From contig LT629697.1 of assembly GCA_900100325.1 (NCBI GenBank), positions 3,903,423 to 3,967,422 on the forward strand: 64,000 bases of DNA, given 5' to 3'. Position 1 is the stretch's first letter, and each line of letters starts with the position of its first letter. A model generated the notes under the pieces. That model was not told where the DNA came from, did no database searches, and saw only the letters and a list, made by a program, of their open reading frames with translations. This stretch comes from Frankineae bacterium MT45 (lineage in GTDB: Bacteria; Actinomycetota; Actinomycetes; Mycobacteriales; Jatrophihabitantaceae). Of the stretch, positions 50,689-60,113 are shown piece by piece. The position numbers and the translations under genes were made by a program.

Positions 50689-52898
50689 GCCGTCACCGTG
50701 CCCTCATCGGAGCGAGCTGGGTCGCTAACCCGAGCCGATTCGTTCGCGCGACCCGAATCATCAGCGCGACCCGAATCCTTGGCGCGGGCCGAGTTGTCGG
50801 CGCTACTGGCGTCACTCGCGTGAGCTACCTCGTCCATGGACGCGGTCGGGTTCTGGCCGGACGGCAGCAGCCGCTGCACCTCGACGCGAATCTGACGGGC
50901 CAACTCCTCCACCGGCGCCGACGCATCCAGCACCAGATAGCGGTCAGGTGATGAGTCGGCCAGCGTCCGGAACGCCTCCCGGACCCGCTGATGGAAGGCC
51001 ACCGACTCGGCCTCCAGCTTGTCGGCCCCCGACGCGCTCGTGGCCCGCGCCAACCCGATCTCCACGTCCACGTCGAGCAGGACGGTCAGGTCGGGGCGGA
51101 GATTCTCCGTGGCCCAGCGGGAGATCCGCCGCACCTCGTCCATCGTCAGGTCCCGTCCGGCACCCTGATAGGCCAGTGACGAGTCGATGTAGCGGTCGGT
51201 GAGCACCACGGTTCCCGCGTCCAGCGCCGGACGGATCACGGTGGTGACGTGATGGGCCCGATCAGCGGCGAAGAGGAGTGCCTCGGCGCGCGGCGAGATC
51301 GCCTCCTCTCGGTGCAGGACCAGCGCCCGGATCTGCTCACCGAGCGCGGTGGCTCCCGGCTCGCGAGTGACCCGGACCGCGACTCCACTCTCGGCCAGTG
51401 ACGCGGCCAGCAGGCCGATCTGCGTTGATTTACCAGAGCCTTCGCCGCCCTCGAACGCCACGAAGATCCCCCCGGAGTGCAGCCGTCGACGGGCCGTTGA
51501 ATCGCCCCGCAGCGAGGTGACCAGGTCGACCCAGATCGACACGTGATGCTTGTCGTCCATGTACCGATAGGCCATCACCCCGGTGCCGACGGCGAGGAGG
51601 CCGGCGGCGAAGAGCACGATCCGGGTGCCGTCGACGGTGATGCTCAACGAGCCAATGTCGATATCGGTGGTGCCTATGGCCCCGACCAGGAACGGCACCA
51701 CGGCCAGACTGAGGATGAGCACGACCCGGATGAGGGTCTGCAGGATCGCGAAGACCCGGCCGCGGATCTGGTCGTCGATCTCCGTCCCCAGCAAGGTGAC
51801 GGCAGCCAGATAACCGTTACCGGCGCCGAAGCCGAGGAGCACCACGAAGACCACAGCCAGCCCGATCAACGGCATCACAGCCGTCAGCGCGAGGCACAAG
51901 CCGGAGGCGACGATCGAGAGGCCGAAGAGGCGTCGCCGCGAGACTTCCCGAGCAAAACGTGGACCGAACGCCATTCCGAGACCGAGGCCGACGAAGACGG
52001 CGCCGAAGAGAACACCGTAGGCGGCGTCACCACCACCCAGGCTGCTGACGAAGAACCGGCCGGCACCGATCACCGCTCCGCCGGCCGCGAAGGCCCCCGA
52101 GATACCGATGATGAGACCGCGAAGGAGCCTAGAAGTACGGATGAATTGGCCGGCCTCGCGGGCCAGCGAACGGAGCGTCGGCTGCGCACCGGGCACCCCC
52201 GAGCCACGACTTCCGCTTATTTCCTTGATGAAATACACCACCACAGCCCCGACCAGGAAGGTGGCGGCGTTGATGTACAGCGCGAGGTTGGTCGGATTCG
52301 CCTTGAAGAACGAGAGGTGCTTGGCCAGTGCGTCGGTGATCCGGGCCAGCACCGAGAAGAGCAGCGCCCCCAGCACCGGCGTGATGCCATACGTGGTGAT
52401 CAGGCCGAGTTGATTGGCCGCTTCGACCTGGTCGCGCCGCACCAGATTGGGAACCGACGCGTCCTTAGCCGGCAGCCAGAAGAGGCTGACGCACTCGATC
52501 AGGAAGGTGACGACGTAGAGCCACCAGAGGGTGCGGTCGGCGCTCACCACCAGATGGGCCAGCGGGATGGTCAGAAAGAGCGCGAAGCGGATGAGATCGG
52601 AAATGACCATCGTGTAGCGGCGATTGAATCGGTCGGCGAAGACGCCAGCCACCGGGCCGAGCACCATCGCCGGGAGCAGGCGTACCAGCAGCACCCCACC
52701 GAGTGCGTAGCTCTTCTGCGAGTAGCCGGTGGCAAGCGACGCGGCTAGAGCCGTGGTGGCCAGCAGGCCCAGCCAGTCACCGAGGCTGGAGAGGAAGGTG
52801 GAGTACCAGAGCCGGCGGAACGGAGTTACCCGAAGCACCCCGCGGATTCCGGCGACGGCTGAGACAGGACTGGCGGCCGCATCCGCGGTCGCGCTCAT
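50685..52898 (-). CDS. tmk: Fused MFS transporter - thymidylate kinase
   Basis: 737 residues. The N-terminal 460 residues are a 12-helix MFS permease (first helix SLGDWLGLLATTALAASLATGY, motif A-like region FADRFNRRYTMVISDLIRF). The C-terminal kinase starts GIFVAFEGGEGSGKSTQIGLL near residue 480 and has the DRYIDSSLAYQG motif and TVLLDVDVEIGLAR. The last 45 residues are an Ala/Ser/Asp/Arg repeat tail (SARAKDSGRADDSGRANESARVSDP). The kinase makes dTDP. The MFS half is unexplained. Fused forms occur in several actinobacteria. ATG 52898 follows AAGGA. Overlaps holB. Confidence 0.92.
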   Translation of the reverse strand: MSATADAAASPVSAVAGIRGVLRVTPFRRLWYSTFLSSLGDWLGLLATTALAASLATGYSQKSYALGGVLLVRLLPAMVLGPVAGVFADRFNRRYTMVISDLIRFALFLTIPLAHLVVSADRTLWWLYVVTFLIECVSLFWLPAKDASVPNLVRRDQVEAANQLGLITTYGITPVLGALLFSVLARITDALAKHLSFFKANPTNLALYINAATFLVGAVVVYFIKEISGSRGSGVPGAQPTLRSLAREAGQFIRTSRLLRGLIIGISGAFAAGGAVIGAGRFFVSSLGGGDAAYGVLFGAVFVGLGLGMAFGPRFAREVSRRRLFGLSIVASGLCLALTAVMPLIGLAVVFVVLLGFGAGNGYLAAVTLLGTEIDDQIRGRVFAILQTLIRVVLILSLAVVPFLVGAIGTTDIDIGSLSITVDGTRIVLFAAGLLAVGTGVMAYRYMDDKHHVSIWVDLVTSLRGDSTARRRLHSGGIFVAFEGGEGSGKSTQIGLLAASLAESGVAVRVTREPGATALGEQIRALVLHREEAISPRAEALLFAADRAHHVTTVIRPALDAGTVVLTDRYIDSSLAYQGAGRDLTMDEVRRISRWATENLRPDLTVLLDVDVEIGLARATSASGADKLEAESVAFHQRVREAFRTLADSSPDRYLVLDASAPVEELARQIRVEVQRLLPSGQNPTASMDEVAHASDASSADNSARAKDSGRADDSGRANESARVSDPARSDEGTVTA

Positions 52899-53016
52899 CT
52901 CTTTGTCCTTGCTGATTCGCCTGCTCCGTATCTTGCCGGTATGCCTTTAGCTTATCCGTGAGGTCTGACGACCCGCCGCATTCTCTGACGGCCTGCCGCG
53001 TTGGCAGCGGCTCAGC

Positions 53017-53505
53017 TCACCGATCAGTGGCGGCGAGCAGGTCACGCAGCGCCGCGGCCAGTTCTTCTTGCCGCGACTCGGTGATGTCCTCGATGAGGCC
53101 CTTCTCCGACTCCAGCAGCGCCTCGAAGGCCGCATCCACCCGCCGGCGCCCCAGCGAGGTTAGCCGGACCTGCACCAAGCGGCCGTCTCCCGGATCGGGG
53201 CGGCGGATCACCAGCTTGCGGGCGACCAGCCGATCCAGCCGGCTGGTCATCGTCCCCGAGGTGACGTGAGTGGCGATGCAGAGCTCACCGGCCGTCATCT
53301 CGAACTCACCGCCACTGCGGCGCAGCGCCGACAGGACGTCGAATTCGTGCGTCTGCAGGCCGTGTTCGACGAAGGCGGCCGTCCGGCGCTCGTCGAGGAC
53401 GTCAGCTAGCCGGCTTACCCGGGAGAGAATCTGCAGCGGGCTCAGGTCCAGTTCTGGACGCTCGTGGCGCCACGCATCGACAATCTCGTCGACCTCGTCT
53501 CCCAT
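53017..53505 (-). CDS. MarR-family regulator
   Basis: 162 residues. Winged helix (about 62-115): TAGELCIATHVTSGTMTSRLDRLVARKLVIRRPDPGDGRLVQVRLT with the D-x-R-x-x wing. Flanked by dimerisation helices. Divergent from the tam gene with a long palindrome between the two, which it probably binds. The ligand is unknown. Confidence 0.92.
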   Translation of the reverse strand: MGDEVDEIVDAWRHERPELDLSPLQILSRVSRLADVLDERRTAAFVEHGLQTHEFDVLSALRRSGGEFEMTAGELCIATHVTSGTMTSRLDRLVARKLVIRRPDPGDGRLVQVRLTSLGRRRVDAAFEALLESEKGLIEDITESRQEELAAALRDLLAATDR

Positions 53506-53523
53506 GCCTGGAAGTGTAGCGCT

Positions 53524-53560
53524 CTCTCGACGTCAAGATATAGTCTCTTGACGTCGAGAG
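53524..53560. promoter_or_regulatory. 15-bp perfect inverted repeat between marR and tam
   Basis: CTCTCGACGTCAAGA / TCTTGACGTCGAGAG around TATAGTC, with each arm holding GACGTC. Lies between the divergent marR (start 53505) and tam (start 53569) genes. TATAGT at 53539-53544 could be the -10 of one of them, so binding would block transcription both ways. Confidence 0.75.
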
Positions 53561-53568
53561 GATTTGTC

Positions 53569-54336
53569 ATGGAGTGGAATCCACAGCAATACCTTGAGTT
53601 TGCCGACGAGCGGGGGCGTCCATATCTGGATCTGCTCGGGCGCGTCCAGGCCCGGAATCCGCGCCGGGTGGTCGATGTGGGCTGCGGGCCAGGGAACCTC
53701 ACCGCCCTGCTGGCCGACCGCTGGCCGGAGGCGATCATCGAGGGCATCGACACGTCGCCGGAGATGGTGGCCGAGGCGTCGGCTCTGCCTGGGATCGAGG
53801 CCCGGATCGGTGACGCGGCGGCGTTCGTCCCCGGCCCCGACTGCGACGTCCTCATCAGCAACGCGACGCTGCAGTGGGTGCCGCAGCATCCGGCGGTGCT
53901 ACAGCGATGGGCCGGAGCGCTCCCCTCTGGCGGCTGGCTGGCCTTCCAGGTCCCCGATAACTTCGGTGCCCCGTCCCATCAGCTGATGCGCCAGCGGGCC
54001 GAGTCGCCACGCTGGCGCGATCAGCTCGGCGGGGTGCTGCGGCATCACGACACGGTGGCCCGTCCCGGCGAGTACGGCGCACTGCTGCGCCACGCCGGCC
54101 TGCGCACCGACGTCTGGCAGACGACCTACCTGCACCAGCTGACCGGGCCCGATCCGGTGCTGCAGTGGGTGCGCGGAACCGGGCTGCGTCCGGTCCTGCA
54201 GGCCCTGTCGGCTGGAGACGCGGCCGAGTTCGAGGCGGAGTACGCCGCCGACCTGCGCGAGGCCTACCCTAGCGACTCGGACGGCCAGACGACGTTCCCC
54301 TTCACCCGCATCTTCTGCGTCGGCTACAAGCCTTAG
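53569..54336 (+). CDS. tam: Trans-aconitate 2-methyltransferase-like protein
   Basis: 255 residues. Opening MEWNPQQYLEFADERGRPYLDLL and motif I RRVVDVGCGPGNLTALL near residue 35-50, then WPEAIIEGIDTSPEMV and NATLQWVPQH, all typical of Tam. It methylates the trans-aconitate that inhibits aconitase. The ATG 53569 has GAGAGG ahead. Divergent from the MarR gene. The frame opening at 53464 is not used. Confidence 0.9.
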   Translation: MEWNPQQYLEFADERGRPYLDLLGRVQARNPRRVVDVGCGPGNLTALLADRWPEAIIEGIDTSPEMVAEASALPGIEARIGDAAAFVPGPDCDVLISNATLQWVPQHPAVLQRWAGALPSGGWLAFQVPDNFGAPSHQLMRQRAESPRWRDQLGGVLRHHDTVARPGEYGALLRHAGLRTDVWQTTYLHQLTGPDPVLQWVRGTGLRPVLQALSAGDAAEFEAEYAADLREAYPSDSDGQTTFPFTRIFCVGYKP

Positions 54337-54477
54337 CCGCAGCTTTTGGCCAGTTGGCGGGTGCGATGGTCTGGCGCGCGGCGAAGTTGGCACCGTGAAG
54401 GTCCTGCAGATCGGGGGCCAGGGCGCACATAGTGCAGGAGGTTCGCCCACAGAGGCCGCACGGGCCCGACGACGGGA

Positions 54478-57345
54478 CTAGTCGATGGAGACGGGTTCCA
54501 TCAGATCAGCGGGGACCACGTCCGAGGTGACGACCTTCTTGGCCGGAGCCTTCTTCGCCACTACCTTCTTGGCCGCGGTCTTCGAAGCGGCCGTCTTCTT
54601 CGCAGCCGTGCTCTTCTTCGCCGCCGTCTTCTTCGCAGCAGTCTTCGTCGCGGTGGCCTTCTTGGCCGGAGCCTTCTTCGCGGCCTTCTTGGCCGTCTTC
54701 TTCGGCGCCGGACCCCGCGAGCGGCGATCGGCCAACAACTCAGCCGCGCGATCCACGGTCAGTTCCTCCGGGGAGTCGCCCCGGCGCAGCGACGCGTTCG
54801 TCTCGCCGTCCGTGACGTACGGCCCGAAACGACCCTCGCGCACCACCATCGGCTTACCCGACACCGGGTCGTTGCCGACCTCCTTCAGCGGTGGCTTGGC
54901 CGCCGCCCGACCCCGCACCTTCGGCTGAGCGAAGATCGCCGCCGACTCATCCAGGGTGATGGTGAAGAGCTGCTCCTCGGTCTCCAGCGAACGGGAGTCG
55001 GTGCCGCGCTTGATGTACGGGCCGTAGCGGCCGTTCTGCGCCGTCACCTCCTCGCCGTCGAGGACGCCGAGAACCCGCGGCAGGGTCAGCAGTTTCTGCG
55101 CCTCGGCCAGCGTCAACTCAGTGACCGACATCGTCTTGAAGAGCGACGCCGACTTCTCGCCGTCGGTGACGTACGGGCCGTAGCGACCGTTCTTGGCCGT
55201 GATCTCCAGGCCCGACTCCAGGTCCACCCCGAGGACGCGGTCACCCGAGGGCGCCGAGAGCAGCTCCTCGACCTTCTCCGGGGTGAGCTCGTCCGGGGCC
55301 AGATCCTCCGGAATGGAGGCGCGCACGCCGTCTTCAGCCGCACCCTTCTGCAGGTACGGGCCATAGCGGCCGACCCGGACCACCACGTCGGTGCCGGCCA
55401 GCGGGATCGAGTTCACGCCGCGGGCGTCGATCTGCTCGAGGCGGTCGGAGATGAGCTGCTTAAGGCCACCCTGGGCCGAGATGCGCCCGGCGCCGTCGGA
55501 GACCGGGTCGGGGTCGGAGCCGTTCGCCGCGGGGGCGGTGGTCCCGTCACCGAAGTAGAAGCCGCGCAGCCAGTCGATCCGGGACGCCTCGCCGTCGGCG
55601 ATCGAGTCCAGATCGGTCTCGACGCTGGCCGTGAAGTCATAGTCGACGAGACGGCCGAAGTACGACTCCAGCAGCCCGGTCACGGCGAAGGCGATCCAGG
55701 ACGGAACCAGCGCCGCGCCCTTCTTCCAGACGTAGCCGCGGTCCTGGATGGTCTGCATGATCGAGGCATAGGTGGAGGGGCGGCCGATGCCGAGCTCCTC
55801 CAGCGCCTTGGTCAGCGACGGCTCGGTGTAGCGGGCCGGCGGCGAGGTGGTGTGCCCCTCCGGCTCGAAGTGACGGGCATTGATCGCCTCGCCGCGAGCC
55901 AGCCGCGGGAGGCGCTTCTGGGCGTCGTCAGCCTCGGCCGAGTCGTCGGTCTCCTCGACGTAGGCCCGCAGGAAACCGGGGAAGGTGATGGTGCGCCCCG
56001 ACGTCGCGAACTCGGCCCGTTCGTCGGTGACCGAAGTGGCCCCCAGCCGCACCGAGATCGTGGTGCCGACCGCGTCCTCCATCTGGGAGGCCAGGGTGCG
56101 CTGCCAGATGAGTTCGTAGAGGCGGAACTCGTCCGAGGAGAGCTGCGAGGCGAGCTGGCCGGGCGTGCGGAAGGAGTCACCCGCCGGGCGGATCGCCTCG
56201 TGAGCCTCCTGGGCGTTCTTCACCTTGCGGCTGTAGCGACGCGGCTCGGCCGGTACATAGGCGTCGCCGTAGAGCTCACGGGCCTGGGCCCGGGCGGCCG
56301 TGATCGCCGTCTCCGACAGGTTCGTCGAGTCGGTTCGCATATAAGTGATGTGGCCGTTCTCGTACAGCCGCTGGGCCACCCGCATCACCACGGCCGAGGA
56401 CCAGCGCAGTTTCCGGCCGGCCTCCTGCTGCAGCGTCGAGGTCATGAACGGCGCGTACGGCTTGCGGCGGTACGGCTTCTCCTCGACCCGCAGCACCTCG
56501 AACCCGCGACCCTCGAGGCGGGCGGCCAGCCCGCGGGCCGCCGTCTCGTCGAGGTGCTCGACGGTGGACTCGGCGAGGCCGGTCTCCGGGTCGAAGTCGC
56601 GGCCGGTGGCGACCCGGACGTCGTTGTAGCTGACCAGCTTGGCGGTGAAGGTCTCCGGGTCGTCGGCCTTCCGCTCGACGGCGGCGAAGGTGCCCTCGAT
56701 GTCCCAGTACTCAGCGGTGCGGAAGCGCATCCGGGCCCGCTCGCGCTCGACGACGATGCGGGTCGCGACGGACTGGACGCGGCCGGCGGAGAGCTTCGGC
56801 AGCACCTTCTTCCAGAGCACCGGCGAAACCTCGTAGCCATAGAGACGGTCGAGGATGCGACGGGTCTCCTGGGCATCGACGAGGTTGACGTCGATGTCGC
56901 GCGGCGCCTCGATGGCGGCGGCGATGGCCTGCGGGGTGATCTCATGGAAGACCATCCGGCGCACCGGCACCTTGGGGGCGAGCGTCTGCACCAGATGCCA
57001 GGCGATCGCCTCGCCCTCGCGGTCCTCATCTGTGGCCAGGTAGACCTCGGAGGCGTCCTTCACGAGGTTCTTCAGCTTGCTGACCTGCTGCTTGCGGTCG
57101 GTGCTGATGACGTAGAGCGGCTCGAAGTTGTTGTCGGTGTCGACGCCCAGACGGGCCCACGCCTCGCCCTTGTACTTGGCCGGGACATCGGCGGCGTTGC
57201 GCGGCAGATCCCGGATGTGGCCGATCGAAGCCTCGACGACGTACCCCGAGCCGAGGTACCCGCCGATCGTCTTCGCCTTGGCCGGCGACTCGACGATCAC
57301 CAGCTTGGTGCCCGCCTTGCCGGCTGCCGAGGTGCCGCTAGCCAC
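54478..57345 (-). CDS. topA: DNA topoisomerase I
   Basis: 955 residues. Toprim-type N-terminus KLVIVESPAKAKTIGGYLGSGY with the DxDxE motif in YLATDEDREGEAIAW. The catalytic Tyr is in GHITYMRTDSTNL near residue 335-340. The C-terminal half has topoisomerase repeats GRYGPYVTDGE, NGRYGPYIKRG and EGRFGPYVTDGE, and no zinc finger, as in other actinobacteria. The last 80 residues are Lys/Ala-rich (KKTAKKAAKKAPAKK), a positively charged tail typical of actinobacterial TopA that aids processivity. GTG start after GGAG. Relaxes negative supercoils. Confidence 0.97.
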   Translation of the reverse strand: MASGTSAAGKAGTKLVIVESPAKAKTIGGYLGSGYVVEASIGHIRDLPRNAADVPAKYKGEAWARLGVDTDNNFEPLYVISTDRKQQVSKLKNLVKDASEVYLATDEDREGEAIAWHLVQTLAPKVPVRRMVFHEITPQAIAAAIEAPRDIDVNLVDAQETRRILDRLYGYEVSPVLWKKVLPKLSAGRVQSVATRIVVERERARMRFRTAEYWDIEGTFAAVERKADDPETFTAKLVSYNDVRVATGRDFDPETGLAESTVEHLDETAARGLAARLEGRGFEVLRVEEKPYRRKPYAPFMTSTLQQEAGRKLRWSSAVVMRVAQRLYENGHITYMRTDSTNLSETAITAARAQARELYGDAYVPAEPRRYSRKVKNAQEAHEAIRPAGDSFRTPGQLASQLSSDEFRLYELIWQRTLASQMEDAVGTTISVRLGATSVTDERAEFATSGRTITFPGFLRAYVEETDDSAEADDAQKRLPRLARGEAINARHFEPEGHTTSPPARYTEPSLTKALEELGIGRPSTYASIMQTIQDRGYVWKKGAALVPSWIAFAVTGLLESYFGRLVDYDFTASVETDLDSIADGEASRIDWLRGFYFGDGTTAPAANGSDPDPVSDGAGRISAQGGLKQLISDRLEQIDARGVNSIPLAGTDVVVRVGRYGPYLQKGAAEDGVRASIPEDLAPDELTPEKVEELLSAPSGDRVLGVDLESGLEITAKNGRYGPYVTDGEKSASLFKTMSVTELTLAEAQKLLTLPRVLGVLDGEEVTAQNGRYGPYIKRGTDSRSLETEEQLFTITLDESAAIFAQPKVRGRAAAKPPLKEVGNDPVSGKPMVVREGRFGPYVTDGETNASLRRGDSPEELTVDRAAELLADRRSRGPAPKKTAKKAAKKAPAKKATATKTAAKKTAAKKSTAAKKTAASKTAAKKVVAKKAPAKKVVTSDVVPADLMEPVSID

Positions 57346-57515
57346 ATGTACTCCCTGTGTCTACAGAAAAGCTGATTCGAAATTCCTGGGAATTGGTATG
57401 CCGTTTCACGGCGGACGGTACAGGACTTTCGCAACGTTGCGTGGACGGCCGTACCTCCACCGTGTCACAGGACTCGTTTGAGCACCCTGTGATAGGCGTC
57501 AGGCCCGACTGTTAC

Positions 57516-58277
57516 TTACCGGGATTCTGCGTTGACGGCGGCGTCGGCGCTGCCACCAGCCGGGGCCACGGGTACGCCGGTGGCACCGAAACGCAGGCCG
57601 TCCATGAGCAGGTTCACCAGACGCGCCGCCTGGTCCTGCCAGTCCGGCTGATCGTTGGCCAGGCAGATGCCGCTCATGGCCCGCACCAAATCCTGGGAGT
57701 CGACGTCAGCACGGACCGCCCCGTCGGCCACCGCGGCGGCCAGCAGCCGGTCAGCCGCGCCGTACATCAGTCCACGGGAGTAGGTGAAGAGCTCGGAGTC
57801 GGCGGGGGCGACGCCGCTGCCCGAGGCCTCAGCCGCCTCCGCGGCGGCGGCCTTGAGCGCGGTGGCCATGCCCCGCTTCTTGGCTACATGACGGACGAAT
57901 CCGCTCATCCACTCCGAGAGCGCAGCCTCGGCCGGTTCGGTGCGCAGCAGCTCGTCGGCGCGCGCGCACATCAGCTCGACTTCGCGGCGATACACCGACT
58001 CGATAAGGGCGTTGCGGGTGGGGAAGTGGCGGTACAGGGTGCCGATCCCGACTCCGGCCTGGCGCGCGATCTCCTCCAGTGACGTCTCGACACCGGAGGC
58101 CTGGAAGGCGGCTGAGGCGGCGACCAGGAGCTGGTCGTAGTTGCGCTTGGCGTCGGCCCGCATCGGCTTCTGCCCCTGGGCACACGGCGGGAGCGGCGGC
58201 ACGGCGGCCGTCTGGAGGGCAGCAGCCGTCTGGAGGGCAGCGTCAGCCTCATCTGACGCGCGCACCGTTGCGCTCAC
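57516..58277 (-). CDS. TetR-family regulator of the DHA2 efflux pump
   Basis: 253 residues from GTG 58277, preceded by AGGAGG at seven bases. A 45-residue N-terminal extension (SDEADAALQTAAALQTAA) is followed by HTH KRNYDQLLVAASAAFQASGVETSLEEIARQAGVGIGTLYRHFPTRNALI. The longer frame to 59108 is antisense to the pump. Divergent from the pump gene with palindromic promoter spacing, so a likely repressor. Confidence 0.88.
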   Translation of the reverse strand: MSATVRASDEADAALQTAAALQTAAVPPLPPCAQGQKPMRADAKRNYDQLLVAASAAFQASGVETSLEEIARQAGVGIGTLYRHFPTRNALIESVYRREVELMCARADELLRTEPAEAALSEWMSGFVRHVAKKRGMATALKAAAAEAAEASGSGVAPADSELFTYSRGLMYGAADRLLAAAVADGAVRADVDSQDLVRAMSGICLANDQPDWQDQAARLVNLLMDGLRFGATGVPVAPAGGSADAAVNAESR

Positions 58278-58334
58278 TCCGACACCTCCTGCGTGCCCGA
58301 TTCTGCCCGACACGCCGAGCAGCTCAAAAAGAAG

Positions 58335-58363
58335 TTGCAAACCGGAGGCAGCCTCCGTATTGT
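58335..58363 (+). promoter_or_regulatory. Promoter of the efflux pump with an operator filling its spacer
   Basis: TTGCAA (58335-58340), a 17-base spacer, and TATTGT (58358-58363). The spacer contains CGGAGGC-A-GCCTCCG (58343-58357), a perfect palindrome with seven-base arms. ACCGGAGG recurs at 58371-58378. Strong candidate for TetR repression. Confidence 0.7.
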
Positions 58364-58421
58364 CGAATGTACCGGAGGGTCCATCCGCTTCCGTGTCGAT
58401 GTTACCGCAAGGAGACACACA

Positions 58422-60014
58422 ATGTCTGTCACCACCAATCCACCCAACGCGAACAGCCCCGCCGCCAATTCCGGCACCGCGGCCGACGCCAGCCCGGCCA
58501 AGAAGGCCCGCGGCGGCATCTTCGCAGCGATCCGCCCGGGGAACCCCGGCCTGCTGCTCGCCCTCATCCTCACCTGCCAGCTGATGGTCGTGCTGGACGC
58601 GACCATCGTCAACATCGCGCTCCCGGAGATCAAGACGTCGCTGGGCTTCACCCCCACCGGCCTCTCCTGGGTCATCAACGCCTACACCCTGAGCTTCGGC
58701 GGGCTGCTGCTGCTCGGCGCCCGCGCCGGTGACATCCTCGGCCGGCGCCGCACCTTCATCGGCGGCCTGGCCCTCTTCACCCTGGCCTCCCTCGTCGGCG
58801 GCTTCGCCGGCAACGCCGAGATGCTCCTCATCGCCCGCGCGGCTCAGGGCGTCGGGGCCGCCTTCGCCTCCCCGGCCGCTCTCGCGCTGCTGATGACGAC
58901 CTACGCCGAGGGGCGCGAGCGCACCCGGGCCGTCGGCCTCTACACCGCGGTCTCCATCGGTGGCGCCGCCGTCGGCCTCATCGCCGGCGGCCTGCTCACC
59001 GAATGGGCCTCCTGGCGCTGGGTGCTCTTCGTGAACGTCCCGATCGGTGTCGTCGTGCTGGCCCTGGCCTGGCGGGTCATGCTGGAGACGCCTCGCCGCA
59101 AGGGGCACTTCGACCTGGCCGGTGCCTTCACCTCAACTCTCGGCATGACCTCGATCGTCTACGGCCTGGTGCGGGCCGCGAGCGACGGCTGGTCTGACAC
59201 CGGCACCATCCTGGCCTTCGTGGCTGGGGTGCTGCTGCTGGGCAGCTTCGTCATCGTCGAGAGCCGGGCCGCGTCACCGATCACGCCGCTGCGCCTCTTC
59301 GCCGACCGCAACCGCTCCGTCTCGTACCTGGCGCGGCTGCTGATGGTGGCCGGGATGATGGGGATGTTCTTCTTCCTCTCGCAGTTCCTGCAGACGGTTC
59401 TCGGCTACGGCGCCTTCGCCTCCGGGATCGCGTTCCTGCCGCTGACCATCGCCGTCTTCACCTCGTCGAACATCAGCGCCCGGGTACTCACCGACCGCTT
59501 CGACCCGAAGACGCTGATGCTCGGCGGGCTGGTCGGCTCCACCGCAGGCCTGGCCTGGCTGACGCAGCTCTCGGCGACGAGCAGCTACTGGGCACTGCTT
59601 GGACCGCTCGTCCTCTTCGGGCTGGGCAACGGGACGGCCTTCGTTCCGCTGACTGCTATGGCGCTGCGCGGGGTGCGCCCCGAGGACGCCGGTGCGGCAT
59701 CGGGGATGGTCAACGTCATGCAGCAGCTCGGCGGCTCGGTCGGGCTGGCCGTGCTGGTCACCGTCTTCGGCTCGGCGAGCCGGCGGGCGGCGGCGGATGC
59801 ACCGCTCAGCATGGACGCGGCGGCTAAGGCCCAGCACGCCTTCGTCGTCGGTGCCCAGCGGGGCTTCCTGACCGCGACGATCTTCCTGGCCGTGACGGTG
59901 CTGCTCATCGCGGTGACTGTCAGGCGCGAGCGTCCGGCCGAGGCCGAGGCCGAGGTCGACCTCGACGACGAACTGCGGGCCGTCGAGGCCGCGGATCTGG
60001 CCGAAGCCTTCTAA
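58422..60014 (+). CDS. DHA2-family MFS drug exporter
   Basis: 530 residues with 14 hydrophobic segments. Motifs: LLALILTCQLMVVLDATIVNIALPEI and LSWVINAYTLSFGGLLLLGARAGDILGRRRTFI of EmrB/QacA exporters, WRWVLFVNVPIGVVVL in the middle. Antiporter exporting drugs or metabolites. ATG 58422 has AAGGAG eight bases ahead. Divergent from and probably controlled by the TetR gene. Confidence 0.95.
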   Translation: MSVTTNPPNANSPAANSGTAADASPAKKARGGIFAAIRPGNPGLLLALILTCQLMVVLDATIVNIALPEIKTSLGFTPTGLSWVINAYTLSFGGLLLLGARAGDILGRRRTFIGGLALFTLASLVGGFAGNAEMLLIARAAQGVGAAFASPAALALLMTTYAEGRERTRAVGLYTAVSIGGAAVGLIAGGLLTEWASWRWVLFVNVPIGVVVLALAWRVMLETPRRKGHFDLAGAFTSTLGMTSIVYGLVRAASDGWSDTGTILAFVAGVLLLGSFVIVESRAASPITPLRLFADRNRSVSYLARLLMVAGMMGMFFFLSQFLQTVLGYGAFASGIAFLPLTIAVFTSSNISARVLTDRFDPKTLMLGGLVGSTAGLAWLTQLSATSSYWALLGPLVLFGLGNGTAFVPLTAMALRGVRPEDAGAASGMVNVMQQLGGSVGLAVLVTVFGSASRRAAADAPLSMDAAAKAQHAFVVGAQRGFLTATIFLAVTVLLIAVTVRRERPAEAEAEVDLDDELRAVEAADLAEAF

Positions 60015-60029
60015 GAAACAAAACCCCCG

Positions 60030-60078
60030 GATGTGGGGAGCTGGATGTTCGGACTCCGGGCATTCGGCTCCCCACATC
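60030..60078. terminator. Long inverted repeat between the efflux pump and the next gene
   Basis: GATGTGGGGAGC (60030-60041) pairs with GCTCCCCACATC (60067-60078) as a perfect 12-bp stem with a 25-base loop. Lies between convergent genes (60014 and 60114), so probably a shared terminator. No T-run. Confidence 0.65.
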
Positions 60079-60113
60079 GCTATGTGTGGGGCAGCTAGAA
60101 GGTGGGACCGCAG

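Noticed and set aside
51543-52748. 401-residue plus-strand open frame
   Set aside because: Antisense to the MFS-tmk gene. Low-complexity Glu/Asp/His/Arg translation.
55852-57375. 507-residue plus-strand open frame
   Set aside because: Antisense to topA. Shadow frame.
58278-59108. N-terminal extension of the TetR protein to 59108
   Set aside because: It is antisense to the efflux pump, and the GTG at 58277 has AGGAGG ahead.
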